This document shows positions 1 to 13,100 of a stretch of DNA of 64,000 nucleotides, piece by piece. Under the pieces are notes generated by a model. The model did not search any database, was not told where the DNA came from, and was given only the letters and a program-made list of their open reading frames with translations. The position numbers and the translations under genes are program-made. The stretch's first letter is position 1, and every line of letters begins with the position of its first letter. This DNA comes from Straminergon stramineum (lineage: Eukaryota > Streptophyta > Bryopsida > Hypnales > Calliergonaceae): contig OY987266.1 of the NCBI GenBank assembly GCA_963920665.1, positions 4,097,001 to 4,161,000 of the forward strand. The letters run 5' to 3'.

Positions 1-1374
1 CCTTGAAGAGAGGGTGTCACAAGTATTCAATCCAAGCATATGTAATTATTTTGTGAATTAAGTGAAATTAGTTGAATTTAGAGCTTCTTGCAAAGTAAAT
101 TAACAAATGTTAGAAATCTTGGGTTGCATCAAATGGAAGAAGACTATTAGTGCTTTCCAAGGTGCAAAAAGTCTCCAAATATCACAATATATTCTTGTAC
201 TACTACTACACAAATATACTACAACATATGCCAAAATATAACATTGTATTATGGCATATTTATTGGACGTATACAATGAAATTTAAATTTTTGTTTTTTG
301 AACATCTTGAACTTGATGTTGAACCCTTAATTCCTCAAAGACCAAATGTTCAAATGTCAAACAACAGATGAATGCAAACACATTCCAAGCACACAAAAAT
401 GCATTTTTTCATCCATTATTTTTTTGAAGATTCTTGTATTAATTCTTTAATATTAGTAGTTTAGTACAATATAGATCTTGAAGAAATTTTATAGATATTC
501 TATAATTCAGAGGATATTCATAGTTCTTACCTTAGAAAATAACTTGTTTAGTACAAAAAATGATCCTTCAAAAATGACTTGAATAAATAAGGAAATAAAA
601 ATCTTCAAAAATCAATATGATTAGAATTGAACACTTGAACTTAAAGGATTTTTGTGAAAATCAAAAATATTTTATTTACAATCAATTTCAAAAGAAATTT
701 TTAATTTTGATTTCATATTTAATTGGAAAATATGAATTAGTGTAGTAGTTAATTTATTAGTATGGCTATGATACGTGGATCATATTTTACAACCATTATT
801 TGAGAGTCATCATTAATTTATTATTCTAAGATGCACTTTATCATACATTTTCACAATTTGGAAATCTAGACAATTGACTCACCTTTAAAGAATTAAGAGG
901 GTAAAGGACCAAAGGTAGGAATCTAAGTATCCAAACTTTAGTAATGAATCATAAAATGCAACTCATAATAATATTCTAATGATGAATTATAAACAAATAT
1001 TGTAAAAGGTGATCTAAATATTATATCTTGATATTATTCTTGATTCCATTCAATTAAATCAATTGCTACACTATCTCATAATTTTCAATATTTTTCAATC
1101 TAAAATGAAAAATTCTTTCTAAAATTGACTATAGATTGAATATTGCAATTTTCACAAGATTTCCATTCTTCAACTTTAAATTGTGAAATTCTTAGTATAG
1201 TGATATTTGAATATTTTTATTTTTATTTATTTAGTAAAGTCCTTTGTGAAGGATCATTTTTTGAAGTGAAGAAATTCATTTTTGAGGTTAAATACACTTC
1301 AATTTTGTGAATTACATAAAATTTTGTAAATGAAAATTGTAGAAATCTATATTATGCAAAATGTAAGAGAATTG
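1..1374. other. AT-rich intergenic DNA
   Basis: No coding region, RNA gene or clear repeat is seen. The composition is strongly AT-rich with many short A and T runs, and the open frames present are short and low in complexity, as expected by chance. Confidence 0.6.
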
Positions 1375-1377
1375 TCT

Positions 1378-1432
1378 CACTAGAAGAAAATACGTTTGAT
1401 TGCATTGAAATCGCCCCTGTTTTCTTCTAGTG
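1378..1432. mobile_element. 55-bp CACTA-like mini-element
   Basis: The stretch begins CACTAGAAGAAAA and ends with its perfect inverted complement TTTTCTTCTAGTG, 13 bp on each side. It is flanked by the 3-bp direct repeat TCT at 1375-1377 and 1433-1435. CACTA ends and a 3-bp target duplication are hallmarks of the En/Spm (CACTA) superfamily. The same end sequence (CACTAGAAGAAA) is used by the larger element at 19712. With only about 29 bp between the inverted repeats it can encode nothing and would be one of the shortest possible deletion derivatives. A chance hairpin is the alternative, but the matching 3-bp flanks argue against it. Confidence 0.6.
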
Positions 1433-1448
1433 TCTATAAAACCTACTA

Positions 1449-3201
1449 CTCCCTCCGTCCCAAAATGATCTTCATGTTGGACAAAGTGTTTCGGATTAAG
1501 GCAAAAAATAACAATATTTAAACCCATTTTGCACTATAAGTAGGATTTTGGTGCACTCCTAGTGCCCTCTAAACTTTGAGCTTTAAAACCCTCATCAAAG
1601 TGTAGTTGAGAAGTATTGAAAAGTGGAATTTTTTAGACATTTTCAACGAGCACCATTGGGCATATAATAGTTGAATGTGAGTCGTCGTTTTATAAGCAGT
1701 TAGTGTGGTTCTAAGACCATGTGTGGACCTTTGTACCACCTCCAAAAGCTTCATCTCCTTCAATAAGGAAATACTCAAAGAGATGCAAAAAATAAGAACA
1801 AAGAATGTTGATTGATATCTTTAGTCATTTAAGTTGTCTTTCACTATAAGAAAATTGCATTTTTAGTGTTGTTTCCAAAGAACTTAACATGTTTTCTAAA
1901 ACACCCTACATTGGACGCTAAATGTCTACAAGAATGTGAATTTGGTTTTGATGTTGAAGAAAACGTAAGTGGCTAAGTTGGAAAACAAGTAGGTGTTATT
2001 GTAGACAGACATGCTCTTAGTGATGTTAGAAAAAACATGGTCATGTTTTCTTGTGACGTCCCAAAAATCATAGATTGCCACACCACCAAGTAGCTCCATT
2101 TTGACTTTTGGTAAGTTACTAAAATTACTATAATCTATGGTAAAACTTTGACCATATGTGAAATTTTTTAGGAAAGGCCAGCCACATGGCATGTTTTGTG
2201 AAAAAAGGAAAATGGATGGATGTGCATCATGGATGAAATGAGATGGTCTTTATAAACACAGGGTGGTAGGAAGTGCAACAATCCATATGGGATATGGAAA
2301 ACAAGAATTGTGTTTTATATAAGATGTCTGAAACAACATGTAGACGTCTAAAACAACATCAAGATGTATAGTGATCAAGTTCCCATATTCTAATTATCCC
2401 ATATCTTTTGTCTCACCATGGACAGAGAATGGATATAAATATGACCCTTTTACCCTTCATTCTCACTAACTTTTAAAGAAGTAATTTTTTCATTTTACCA
2501 TCATAAAATCTCTTGATGGTAGATGGTAAGTTTTTTGTAATTCTTTTGTTCATTTTATTTTATTTTTTATATTTATTTTAAATAATTATTTTTTGTTGAT
2601 CTTGCCTTATGAATAGGGTATGCACCAATTGATGTCTTCCAAAATGTCTAGTTTGACATCTCAAAAATAGCACCAAAATTTTTTAACAGTATAAAAGTTT
2701 GTTGACAAGGCATGCCACGTCACCTTTCCCGTCACTATGTTAAGTGCCACATCGAAGACGGTCTGGATGAAAAAAAACCACGTGACTCTCGTTGCCTGCA
2801 TGGCACTTATATGGCATCCACATGGCGCATATGGAGAAGCTTCAAAGACCACATTACTTGTGATGTTAGAAAAAATCAAGCTCAAAATGGATGTTTTTTT
2901 TCCATGTTTTTGGCCTATCCATTATAACAAATTTTAGGAGACATCAATGCTGATTTTTTTGCGTCAACTTTGACGCCATTTCACAATTTTCTAGACATCC
3001 AAAAATATCATGTTTTCTTATAGTGTTTTGATGGATGATTTCATGGAGGGAGGGAAACTATTGCTCAGAGTTGTTTTGCTAGTCCTATATAACAATCGAA
3101 AGTCAAATTGACCAATTCTCAAATTCATAAAGTGCAATAGAAAGATCATTTTGGGATAAAAAATTGAGGCTAAGAGGAAGATCATTTTGGGACAAAGAGA
3201 G
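1449..3201. mobile_element. Stowaway-type (Tc1/mariner) MITE, interrupted
   Basis: The left end reads CTCCCTCCGTCCCAAAATG and continues ATCTTC; the reverse complement of the right end reads CTCTCTTTGTCCCAAAATG and also continues ATCTTC, so 22 of 25 terminal bases match. Both ends abut a TA dinucleotide (1447-1448 and 3202-3203), the fixed target duplication of Tc1/mariner elements, and CTCCCTCCGTCCC is the classic Stowaway terminus. A second, imperfect copy of the terminal motif lies just inside the right end, near 3144-3160. The total span is 1753 bp, but 1842-3025 is a separate CACTA-type element, so the original MITE was about 566 bp. No transposase is encoded. Confidence 0.85.
1842..3025. 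mobile_element. Non-autonomous CACTA-type element nested in the Stowaway MITE
   Basis: The left end is CACTATAAGAAAA and the right end, read in reverse complement, is also CACTATAAGAAAA. Flanking bases are TTT at 1839-1841 and TTT at 3026-3028, a 3-bp target duplication as for En/Spm elements. The 1184-bp interior contains only short unconvincing frames, so the copy is non-autonomous. It lies wholly between the two Stowaway ends, which gives the relative order: Stowaway first, CACTA later. Confidence 0.8.
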
Positions 3202-3203
3202 TA

Positions 3204-6200
3204 TTATTTAGATGGATGAAAAAACAAAGAGTACATATACTGCAATATGTTTGTTTTCATTTGATGTTTGAAATTTGAATGTCTACTCTTTTAGGGGGAT
3301 AAATATATTAGGGTTGTCCTTTTTATCTTTTATTAATGGATATATTAGTCTATATTAGTCAATTGCACCTAAATTTGTGTTATTGGGGAAACAATCTTTG
3401 ATCTTTGTATGGATGTGAAGATGAATTGATCACTAACCCCTAAAGGATTACTCAAAATTTCCATCCAAAAACATTCAAAATTTCTATTTTAATTGCAAAG
3501 GGCAAAAAACTTTGAAAATTATTTCTTTTTGCATATCTAAGTAGTCTGTATAGGACTTGTACTAAACTAGTGTAAAAATGTATAGAGGAAGTTTAAGAAA
3601 CTTTGACCACATACATTGCAAGATATTGCATATAAAGTGAAGAAAACAAATTTTGTGTACCTTGCATGATTTTGAATAAGATTTTGAATCTTCTTAACTA
3701 AACATTTTTGCTCTAAGGAGTTTGAATTAAAGAAAAAATTGTCATGAAGGATTGAATAGAGAGTCTAAGAATTTTTTTAAAAAGAAGGTAATTTGAATTC
3801 TTGAAAATATTGTTAAGTAAAAGTAGTTACAAAATAGAAGGAAAAAACTAAATTTTTTTATAGCTTTAAAATATTATTGAAACACGTTAGTTCAAATGGT
3901 GAGATTTTTCTAATAAACCAACTCAAACATGTAGAATTTTTTTTAAAAAAATTGTGTTTATTGAATTAAAAAACAAATCCAATAGGTTATTTTCACAAGA
4001 GGATGCTATGATTTCCTTGAAAACAAGATCCTCCATAACTTTCACATCACTAATCCAAATGAATCAATCAAAGCTTTCCATGTAAACAAAAATACAATCT
4101 TTGAAAATAAATTTCAAAAGAACTATATCAAGTTTTTTTGAATCTTTTTTGTTTCCTAAGAAGCTAAACATTGTGCTTAGGATGGCATAGCTTTTGTGCT
4201 TGGGCACAAATTAAAATTAAAATTATATTTCTAGAGAGATAATGTGTTTTTCTATCTTAAAAAAAGTTGAAAAAAATCACAACAAAGTTGAAACTATAAG
4301 AGCCTGGCCAAAATCCATTGTCTCCTATAGGGACTTCGATCTTTTAGGGACTAAGTAATAGCCAATTATATGACTACATTGTATGTCTTGCAATAAACAA
4401 GATTGATTGGAATGTGTACAATTGCATGTGCACCAAAATTAACATGTTATTCTAACACCAATTTTACATTCACTTTTGAAATCTACACGTAGCTTTCTAT
4501 GTTTCCAAGAAAAATCAATGCCTTATAAACACTAATTGAAAACTACTTTTTTCAGAAAATTGATCTAAAATCCAAAGGAAAAGTCCTCCATGAAAGTGAC
4601 ACATCCAAAAATCATGGCAAGGCATCAAAATACGCTTCTTAAAGTTGACACAATGCAATGGGTTGTTTGGCAAATTTTTTTGACTTGATAGGATAGTTAG
4701 CAATACCAAGTGTTGATTAATAATTGATTTTGTAAAATTAACTAATTAAAATTCAAAAGGTATAAATTGCATCACTAAAGTACTATGGTCAAATTTTCAA
4801 AAAAATAATTGTTTATTCTACATTGAATCTAGGGGTAGTAAAGGGACCCATACTAATTAATCAACATTCCACACTATATAAATATCTACCTTTATTGAAC
4901 ATCAAGTTTCTAAGGGATGTATGTTTCAAACATCTACAACTTTCTACAATTAGTCCCTTTAATTTTTTGGTCTCCTTAAAACCCCTATTTAGTGTAGAAT
5001 TTCACTAAATGTACTTTTTAACCTCTAAAAACCTAATTGATCATTTTCTGATCAATGCCCAATTTAAAGAATTGTGAAGATCCCCCAAAAATACATTTCT
5101 TAAAATTTCATATTTTTTTGATGTAGTTTGTCAAGTTATTAAATCTATGGGTAGTTTCAAGTTGTTTATTTTATAGGTAGTATAAGTAGGCAAGGATTGA
5201 TTAATTGGTGCAAGTAGTTGATGGTTTTTGTTAGGTAGAATTCTTGTGTTCCTTGTGCACCTTCATTGATTACATGCTTTTTAAGTAATTTTCAATAGCT
5301 CTAATACTTGTGAAAATTGGCATGCATGTTTACAATTATTATGAGAGATTTTCAGTGTATTAGCAAAAATCCTCCCTAGAGTTGGCCAATGGGGAATCTA
5401 TGGGACCTCTATCCTATATTGCCCTCCAAGCAATAGATTCCAACTTAAAAAGACTCCAAATTGTTCCAAAAGCTCTAAGCCAATTGAAGGCAACACATGA
5501 AAATCCCCTAAAAATGTTACCTCTTACATCACATATGCATCCAACATTCACCCAAATAAACTAAAGCACATCTCATGCCAAATATCCACTATCTAAAATT
5601 CATAATTGGGGCCCATAAATGCCTTGAATTGACCCCTATGCAACAATTCCAACATACCCTCAACGAGCACTATCCACATGCATTTCCTCATTTTCAATTC
5701 CCATTTTCATTTCCTCATTTATCCATATTTAAGTGATTAAATATTTTCAAGCAACATTCAATAAAATCACAATCCATATGCATTCATAGACAAACATCCC
5801 ATAATGAAAATCACCCTAAAAACACTATTAGGGCAAAAAGGGCCCTAATTCAATAATTTAGCCTTGAAAAATAAGTCCAACATACAATTTCACCTCAACA
5901 TCACCTAAAATTTCAAACTACAAAAATCAAGAATTCTCCTTAGATCCTTACATCACCCACTTAGATCCTAAGGCATAATTTTTAGGAGAAAATTTGGCAA
6001 TGCTTTTGTATGGTGCCAATCCACCTAAAAATTAAACCCTAATTTGATTTCCTCAAAAGAATCTCATGCACAAAGACAAGACCATTCAACCCAACAATGC
6101 AAGAAAATATTATAATTAATAATTACATTTTAGAATTTTGGGTACATCCAAATAATAGTAGAATAGAAGAAACTAATCACTACATTATGGCAACAAACCT

Positions 6201-8869
6201 TTGTGCACTAATTTGGCTACCCCGAGTTTGTCCTTGCTCCAAATTAGGCAAGCCATAACTTTTTGTAAAGCTAACTTTGAGGTGCACTACCTTTCAAAAT
6301 TCAGCTCCATCTAATTCTCTATACTCTCACAATTGCCTACCAAAGTTTGTAGTTCAATCTCACTCAAAAATCCCTAATTCTCTTTCATTTTTCCACATCA
6401 GACCTCCAAACCCTTAAAAATCAGCTCCATTCCTTCCCCCAAATCACCCAAAATTATGTTTTTTCAATTCTTCCCTTATTTTGCAAGAGAACCTATTTGA
6501 CAAATGGTTTAATTCCTACCCTAACTTATCTTTCTATGTTTTGATAACAGGTTTTTTTCATTTTTTCAATGCCATTTTCAAGCACACTCTCAAAACATAC
6601 ACACAGAAAGTTGGAAGAGTGAGAGCCCCAAACCCTAATTTAGCCTATATCAACTTCTCTTATAGATGAATTTACCTAAGTACATTCATCCTATACTAAT
6701 TTACTATTAATTTGCTAAATTAGTCTAAAATGCACCAAAGCAGTGCAAATTGCTCCAAGTTACTATCATTGTGCTACTTTATTGTAAAATGTGCAAATTT
6801 AGTGTAAAACACCCTAAATTACTGCAAAACACTCTAAATTACTGAAAAAACTTTTTTTGTGTTTTTTTCACTACACTAGTGTTTTAGTCATAGTTATAAT
6901 TTAACTAACATCTTTTGGTTTATTATTATTTTTGCACTTTTCAATTTACTTCTAGTTTCATTGTATGCTCCTAGTCTATTTTTTTTTTTAATTTTTAATT
7001 TTTATTTATTATATTGTTTGTTTTGCAATTGGATTCTAGTTTCATTTTCTACTTGTAGTGTTTTATTTGCATTCTTTTTGCATTTTTTGTTTTCATTGTC
7101 ATCATTTTATTGTTAGCCTAATTTGGTTACTCTATCAAATCTTGCCCAACATTTTTGTAGTTTTAAATTCCTATTATTTTTCCTAAATTTCCCCTAGTTT
7201 TTTCTTAATTAAATTTTTTAGCTTCTCACCCTAACCTCCTGAAGTTCCCATTGCTATCTAGCGAAAAATTCCCTAATTCATGGTTGTAGCTTAATCCAAA
7301 GTACTAATACTTTTGAACATACAAATTCACCCTTAATATTTATATTTTTGTATTTTTAAATAGTGAACCAATTTGGTGGTTCACAACTATTCATTATTGC
7401 ATTTGGTCAAAAAAGAAGAACTTTTTATTTGTGAAAAATTTGAGATACGATCCCTCAAAGTCATTTTGCTTAAAAAGAAAACCTATTGTTTTTTCAAATA
7501 GTAAACTTTGATTGCAAATATCTCAAAATCCATAAAGTCAAATTCTTTGAAAATTGAAAGGCTTAGTTATTTGATAGTAATGAGTGAGATTCTATAGTCA
7601 AATCTTTGAAAAAATGACTCCAAAAAGCATTTTTTTTTGTTGATCTTTAGAAATGAAAATTTAGAGGTGATTTTGGAGGGAGGACCCCCATCAAATCTTT
7701 ATAGTTTAAAGATGTATCCAAAATTCTGAAATGCGGCCAAAAGGCAAGGCCATTCTTTTTCATATCATTCATGTATATATATATATATTTTGCACAAGTG
7801 AAGTTCAAAAGATCGAGCAAAAGATAGGACAATGTGTATATGCATGCATATAAAAATTTGTTTATGTATCAACTGATGTAGTATGTGATTATCTATATGT
7901 ACTTGAATTTTTATCCCCATGCCACTTCTACCCCTTATTTGTTTTAAACTTTTTGGAGATAGTTATGTCTAGTGTTTTTGAGGGAACAATGTAGAATGAT
8001 CATTTATAAAACATAAAATTACAAAAATGAACACAAGATAGATATTTATGCCAAAGAAGAATGATATATTTTCCTTCAATTGATGATCTAATTTGTAGTA
8101 ATAATTAATATGCAGGTATCTTCTCACTTGGCTTGATTTCAAGTTCTTTGGATGTCAAACCTCTACATTAGAATTGAAGTGTTCACATATGAGCTATTTA
8201 ATATCTACCAAACCTAATTGATATTGTGGCAAGGGGATAAAACTAGTGACATTAACATAGAAATGGTTCGTTATACTAGAAACCAAGTAAGAAATATGAT
8301 AATTATAATCCTTCAAAAATGAAGATTTGTATTGTGTAATAGTAGTTTTATGTAGTGGTATTCTGCTCTGAAAGGTGCTATTAATAACATAAGAGCATTG
8401 TCAATGTTTGCTTGGGGGCAGCTCTTACTACTCAAGATCTTACTATTCATATGACTTGTGAAATATTTGTGTGTTGTATGTTGTGTATTTTAGCAATTAC
8501 AACAATTTGGGATCTTTGTCTTGTACAACTCAAAATTAATAAATTGATTTGGCCAATTTCTATCACCATGACCTAGATAATGTGTTTGTCATTGCTTACG
8601 CAAACCCTACCCTATGGTTGTTAAACCCCAGTGGTCAACATCCCACACACTAAAAACCTATCTTAAGTTTGACAAATTTCTACAACACAGGCTTGTCAAA
8701 AATTTTCCTACACAACACACAAATTGTTGCAATTGTTGCAAGTTTTGCATCCCATGTGTGAGAAGCTAAAAACTTTAATATTGCCAAACCAAAAACAAAA
8801 AGTCATTTCCATAATAACCACACTTTTCTGCCTTTGGTGGAAGTCTTATGTTCTATGGTAAGTCCTAGA
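3204..8869. other. AT-rich intergenic DNA
   Basis: No supportable gene. The stretch has long A/T runs, an AT dinucleotide tract near 7773-7788, and a weak reiteration of a motif like TAAAACACCCTAAATTACTG near 6796-6845. Open frames here are short and show no domain signature. Confidence 0.5.
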
Positions 8870-9515
8870 GTTAACCCCTAAATGCCCAAGGCACTAGATT
8901 CTGGTGTTTTGAAAACTTTGAAGTTAAGTAGAACCCAACCAAATTGCTATTATTAGTGTTTATATTTTTGAAGAACTCTTTTTGAAGTCTATTTTTAGGA
9001 TCAAAAAATCAATCTTAAAAATGAAAGATTATGATTTTTCTATTTGAGATTTTGTGCAAGGATGCCCATTGCAATCTTGACCTCCTGTGGTGTTGAGGGC
9101 TCTTGGAAATGAGCTTCAAATACTCTAGATCTTGGAGGAAAAATCACATTAGAAATTCATTTAAAAAAATAGTAGAATAGATTTTGAAAAAATGTAAATT
9201 GATTGGGGTTGTGCATGCTAAGCCCTATAACCTCATATTTTTTTAGTGACCAAATTCTTAGAGTTGAAATGCAAAAAGAGAATTGAAATTTTTTCATACT
9301 TTTAACACTCTCATGATTAAACATTATAATCTTTCAATCCATAAGTGATATTGTTATGTTTTCTTTTCCTATGTGATCTCTAACATGTCTAGTTTAAATT
9401 TGTATGGTTACAATTCAAAAGAAATTGGTATAACTTATGAAAATGTTGACTTTTTGTTCAATTTAGAACAAATTTCAAGAAGCTCCAAACAGGCCTTGGG
9501 CATTTAGAGGTTAAC
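8870..9515. repeat. Inverted-repeat element upstream of the phosphatase gene
   Basis: GTTAACCCCTAAATGCCCAA at 8870-8889 (continuing GGC to 8892) recurs inverted at 9493-9515 with 22 of 23 bases matching. The two arms enclose about 600 bp of AT-rich non-coding DNA. The outer flanks are also partly alike, but no clean target duplication is visible. It may be a decayed MITE. It ends just before the GC-richer leader of the phosphatase gene, so it could lie in or near that promoter. Confidence 0.5.
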
Positions 9516-9559
9516 AAACTCCAGGTGATAATAGAGAAGGTTATACAAATAGAGTGAAG

Positions 9560-10177
9560 CTGTAAATCTTCAAAATCTCCACGATAGAATTTCTCTGAAA
9601 CTGCGTTCCCTCGAAACCCTAGAACTCAACTGAAGGAGCACTCCCCAAGGCGAGCCTGAGCTCAGGCTTCGACTAATCCCTTCTCCATCTTCATCGGTCC
9701 AATCCCGACGGACGCAGCTGAGTAGAACCGATCGCTCTCACAGAAAAAGATAACTTCGGCACATTATGGTAAGTATTCGTGTTTTCATTGTGCCTGCTCT
9801 CGCACATGTCTCTTGCGATTGAGTGGAGGTTCGGAATGAAGCGGTGCTGTTAGGAATCTTGGAAGCTGCATTTCAGTCGTCAAATGTTGAATCTAAGTTT
9901 TTTGAAACTGATTTTTATTCTTGCATTTAACATTACGTGGATGGGTGCTGTTCAGCGTGGGACTGTGGCATTATAGGGTTGACTGATCAGGAAATGGTTA
10001 TGTCGGTGTATATAGTATTGTGCCTCTGAGAAGCAAGTGCATCTTGTACCTACGCTGGTTATAAAGTTTAGAAAGACGGGGATTACACTTCGTAAAGCAG
10101 TTCGTTCCAAGACTCTCCCGGATGGATCTAATACGTTGAAGAACATCAAAGGAGAAGTTACTGGTGGATTGTCCACA
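9560..10177 (+). promoter_or_regulatory. Probable 5' untranslated region of the phosphatase gene, with an intron
   Basis: Base composition rises sharply from about 9590, where plant-leader-like sequence containing CGAAACCCTAGAACTC appears. A good donor site, ATG|GTAAGT, lies at 9768/9769. Several acceptors are possible between about 9955 and 10068, so a leader intron is likely but its acceptor is undecided. The ATG at 9766-9768 could itself be a start codon that joins the downstream frame through one of these acceptors. The frame of exon 1 stays open upstream to at least 10037. Confidence 0.4.
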
Positions 10178-13100
10178 ATGTCGTCGTCCCCTGTCACACC
10201 CACGCCTCCTTCGGCGACTCCAAGGATGGCTGGTGCTAGAACCCTAGATGGGGACTTTGATCTTGGAGCAGCCATTAAGCAGCAGCAGATTGAAAGAGAT
10301 CTCCCAGTGCCATCAATCACTGCCTCGCAAATCTCGACGTGTGAAAATGCACTGAAGCAGCTGAAACTGAAAGCGAAGAGTAACGGTGGCCGGAATTTGA
10401 ATGGAGCAATTGATTGTGAGTTCGATACATTGCAGGTACGAAAATGCGACTTCTGCACGAATTATGTATCGGGAAGCTCTTTCCTACTATTGAATATCCT
10501 CAGAGGCATACTTCTCTTTTGGATACACAACGCTTTAAGCTCTTTTTTGTAGGAGTGTCATGGTCGATTGGTGCTTGTAATCTTGATGTCATAGAATGGA
10601 GTGCCGGCATTTGCCTTTTATGCTTGCTACATCTATTGAAATGAGTGAGGCTGATGTTATTCAATGTAGATTCAGTGTAATTTCGCCAATTTTGACTTCT
10701 GTGACTGCACTATTGCTTTTTCAGGCAGAGAGGATGCACAATTACAAGGCAATTTCTCAAACAGCAGTGGCATTGTCGGCCTCCAACAGAGCCAAGAACC
10801 GCTACGTCAATGTTCTGCCTTGTATCCGCAAAGAGATGATTCTAATTTGTTTTATAGTTGTTAGGTTGACTGGCTTTGTCACGAGAATGAAGATAAAACA
10901 TGTTTTAACCAGGTTCTGTGCTTCAGTAGATCTACTGGCTGTTTACAAAGGTCGTCGTGTGTCCTTGAAGCTTTCGTATTGTACTGAATTAGAAGTGAAG
11001 AGTGTTTCATTCCTATAACTTGATGCTATAGATGATAGTACGAGAGTGATTCTCGCCAAGAAGCAGTCTGGAATCCGTTCCTCTGATTACATCAATGCAA
11101 GCTTTGTTCAGGTATTTCTCTGAAGCAATTTTGAATTGTGGAGTCTCTATGTTTGTCATCGTCTTGTCTCGTCTTATCTATTTTTTCACGATTTTTTTGG
11201 GATCTAATCAATATCAGATTCATGTAACTATTTAAATAGGATATTTCTGATCCACTTATTGTCACCCTAGACTGACGATGGCAGATGTTTTTGTTTACAC
11301 CCCCACCCCCACCCCCACCCCCACCCCCACCCCGAGTACCGAGGTTATTGCAAATGATGTGCTAATCTTCGTTCTCAGGACTATGTTCATGAAGATTTGC
11401 CCAGATACATAGCCACTCAAGGGCCACTGCCTACCACAGTGAACGACCTCTGGGCTATGGTACTCCAGCAGCGGTGCCCAGTTATCATTATGCTTACTCG
11501 AATTGTTGATGGAGACGAAGTAAGCAAAGTTATCTTAAGAAGATTAGGGATTGATGATGGTGGTTTTTTACTGCTGTGAACGTCTATGGTTGAAATTATA
11601 TGCGGACGTCAATGTATGTATACTCAATCTTATGAATTTTTTGTAATACACAAACTTTAGAGATGTGGTCTTCAGTGCGTTTGTCATTACCAACCCTTCC
11701 TAACCCTTCCTTCTCAAGTTTGGTCCCACCTAGATAGTATCGTGTATTATGTCATGTGCGAAGCTTGTGCTTGACAAATTACATTTCTTGCTCTGCAAGG
11801 TAGAACACTTATTTATTACAACGCAGTTCTCACGAGTTTCTCCCTCCTTGATTTGGAATTTTTACATTGAAGCATTGCTCATCCTTCCCTGATTACCAAG
11901 AACATCCATTACCCCCGTTTCTGCAAAAGGAGCGAAGACCCCCAAAGCTTCGGTTTTGACTTTTGATTCTATTACGTGGCAGGACAAGTGCGCGCTTTAC
12001 TTCCCCGAGTCCGAAAACCAGTCTCAAATATATGGAAAAGTTCTCGTAACAAACAAAAGTTTTACCTGCAGTCCGCATGGTATAGCCAGACGAGTTTTTG
12101 CAGTTCAAGACACCAAGGTACTTACTTCGTCCTTTCCTCAAGTTTTCGCGCTGTTTTTTGTAAATTGGACAATTCTGCTTATACATTCGGTAGTTCACAC
12201 TATTTGAACAGCACCTGATGTTATGACAAAGAGAGCAGGGCATACTAGCGACAGTGGGGTGGGACACTCCAAAGATTAGGAGTAAAAGTGGTTAGGGCAA
12301 AGTGTCTTTCATTTTTGATGGTGCGAAAGCCTATCTCCTGCTAGTCTTCACCTTGTGTTGTGAGGTGCTTTAGCGAATGCGGGCGGACTTGTGCAGTCTC
12401 TGGAACAGCCCTTGACAGTGGTGCATTACGAGTATTTCGGATGGCCTGATCACTATGTTCCAGTATCCACAAGGTCTGTTCGTGAGCTGATTCGAGCCTC
12501 TTTTAGTATACCCTCTCGAGCTGGCCCGTTCGTGGTACATTGCAGGTGCACCCTCTTTGTCTCTTTCATAGGTTGAAATCTGTCTGGTCATTTGACATGT
12601 ATGGATGTAACTTCCATCCATCTGTGTAATATGATTTTGAGCCTCACACAATTGGAACGCTTACTCCACGCTTCTTATCAATCAATATTTGAAACCCGAG
12701 TTTCCGTGATGCTGGAAGTTTGCTACTCTCTTCCTCGTCAGCCCTACAGTATTATAATTTCTGAGGCTCTTGTCTTTGATTGCAGTGCTGGCATAGGAAG
12801 AACAGGGACCTATTGTGCCATTGATCACACCCTTCGCAGAATTTTAGGAGGTGATTTGACCGCAGTGGATATGGAAAATACAGTGCGCCAGTTCAGATTG
12901 CAGCGTGATGGGATGGTGCAGACCAGGGTATGATACTTGCTTGACCCTAAAGGATAATAATGCAGAACTGTGGTGTTAACGTAGAGCACGAGACTTACTA
13001 TATGACTAGGTGACACTGTAGATTGCCAACGCGAAGAAAGGGTTCCTACCCGCTGCAAATATTTGTATGTTGGAGAAAAATTGTTCAACCACGTAGACAC

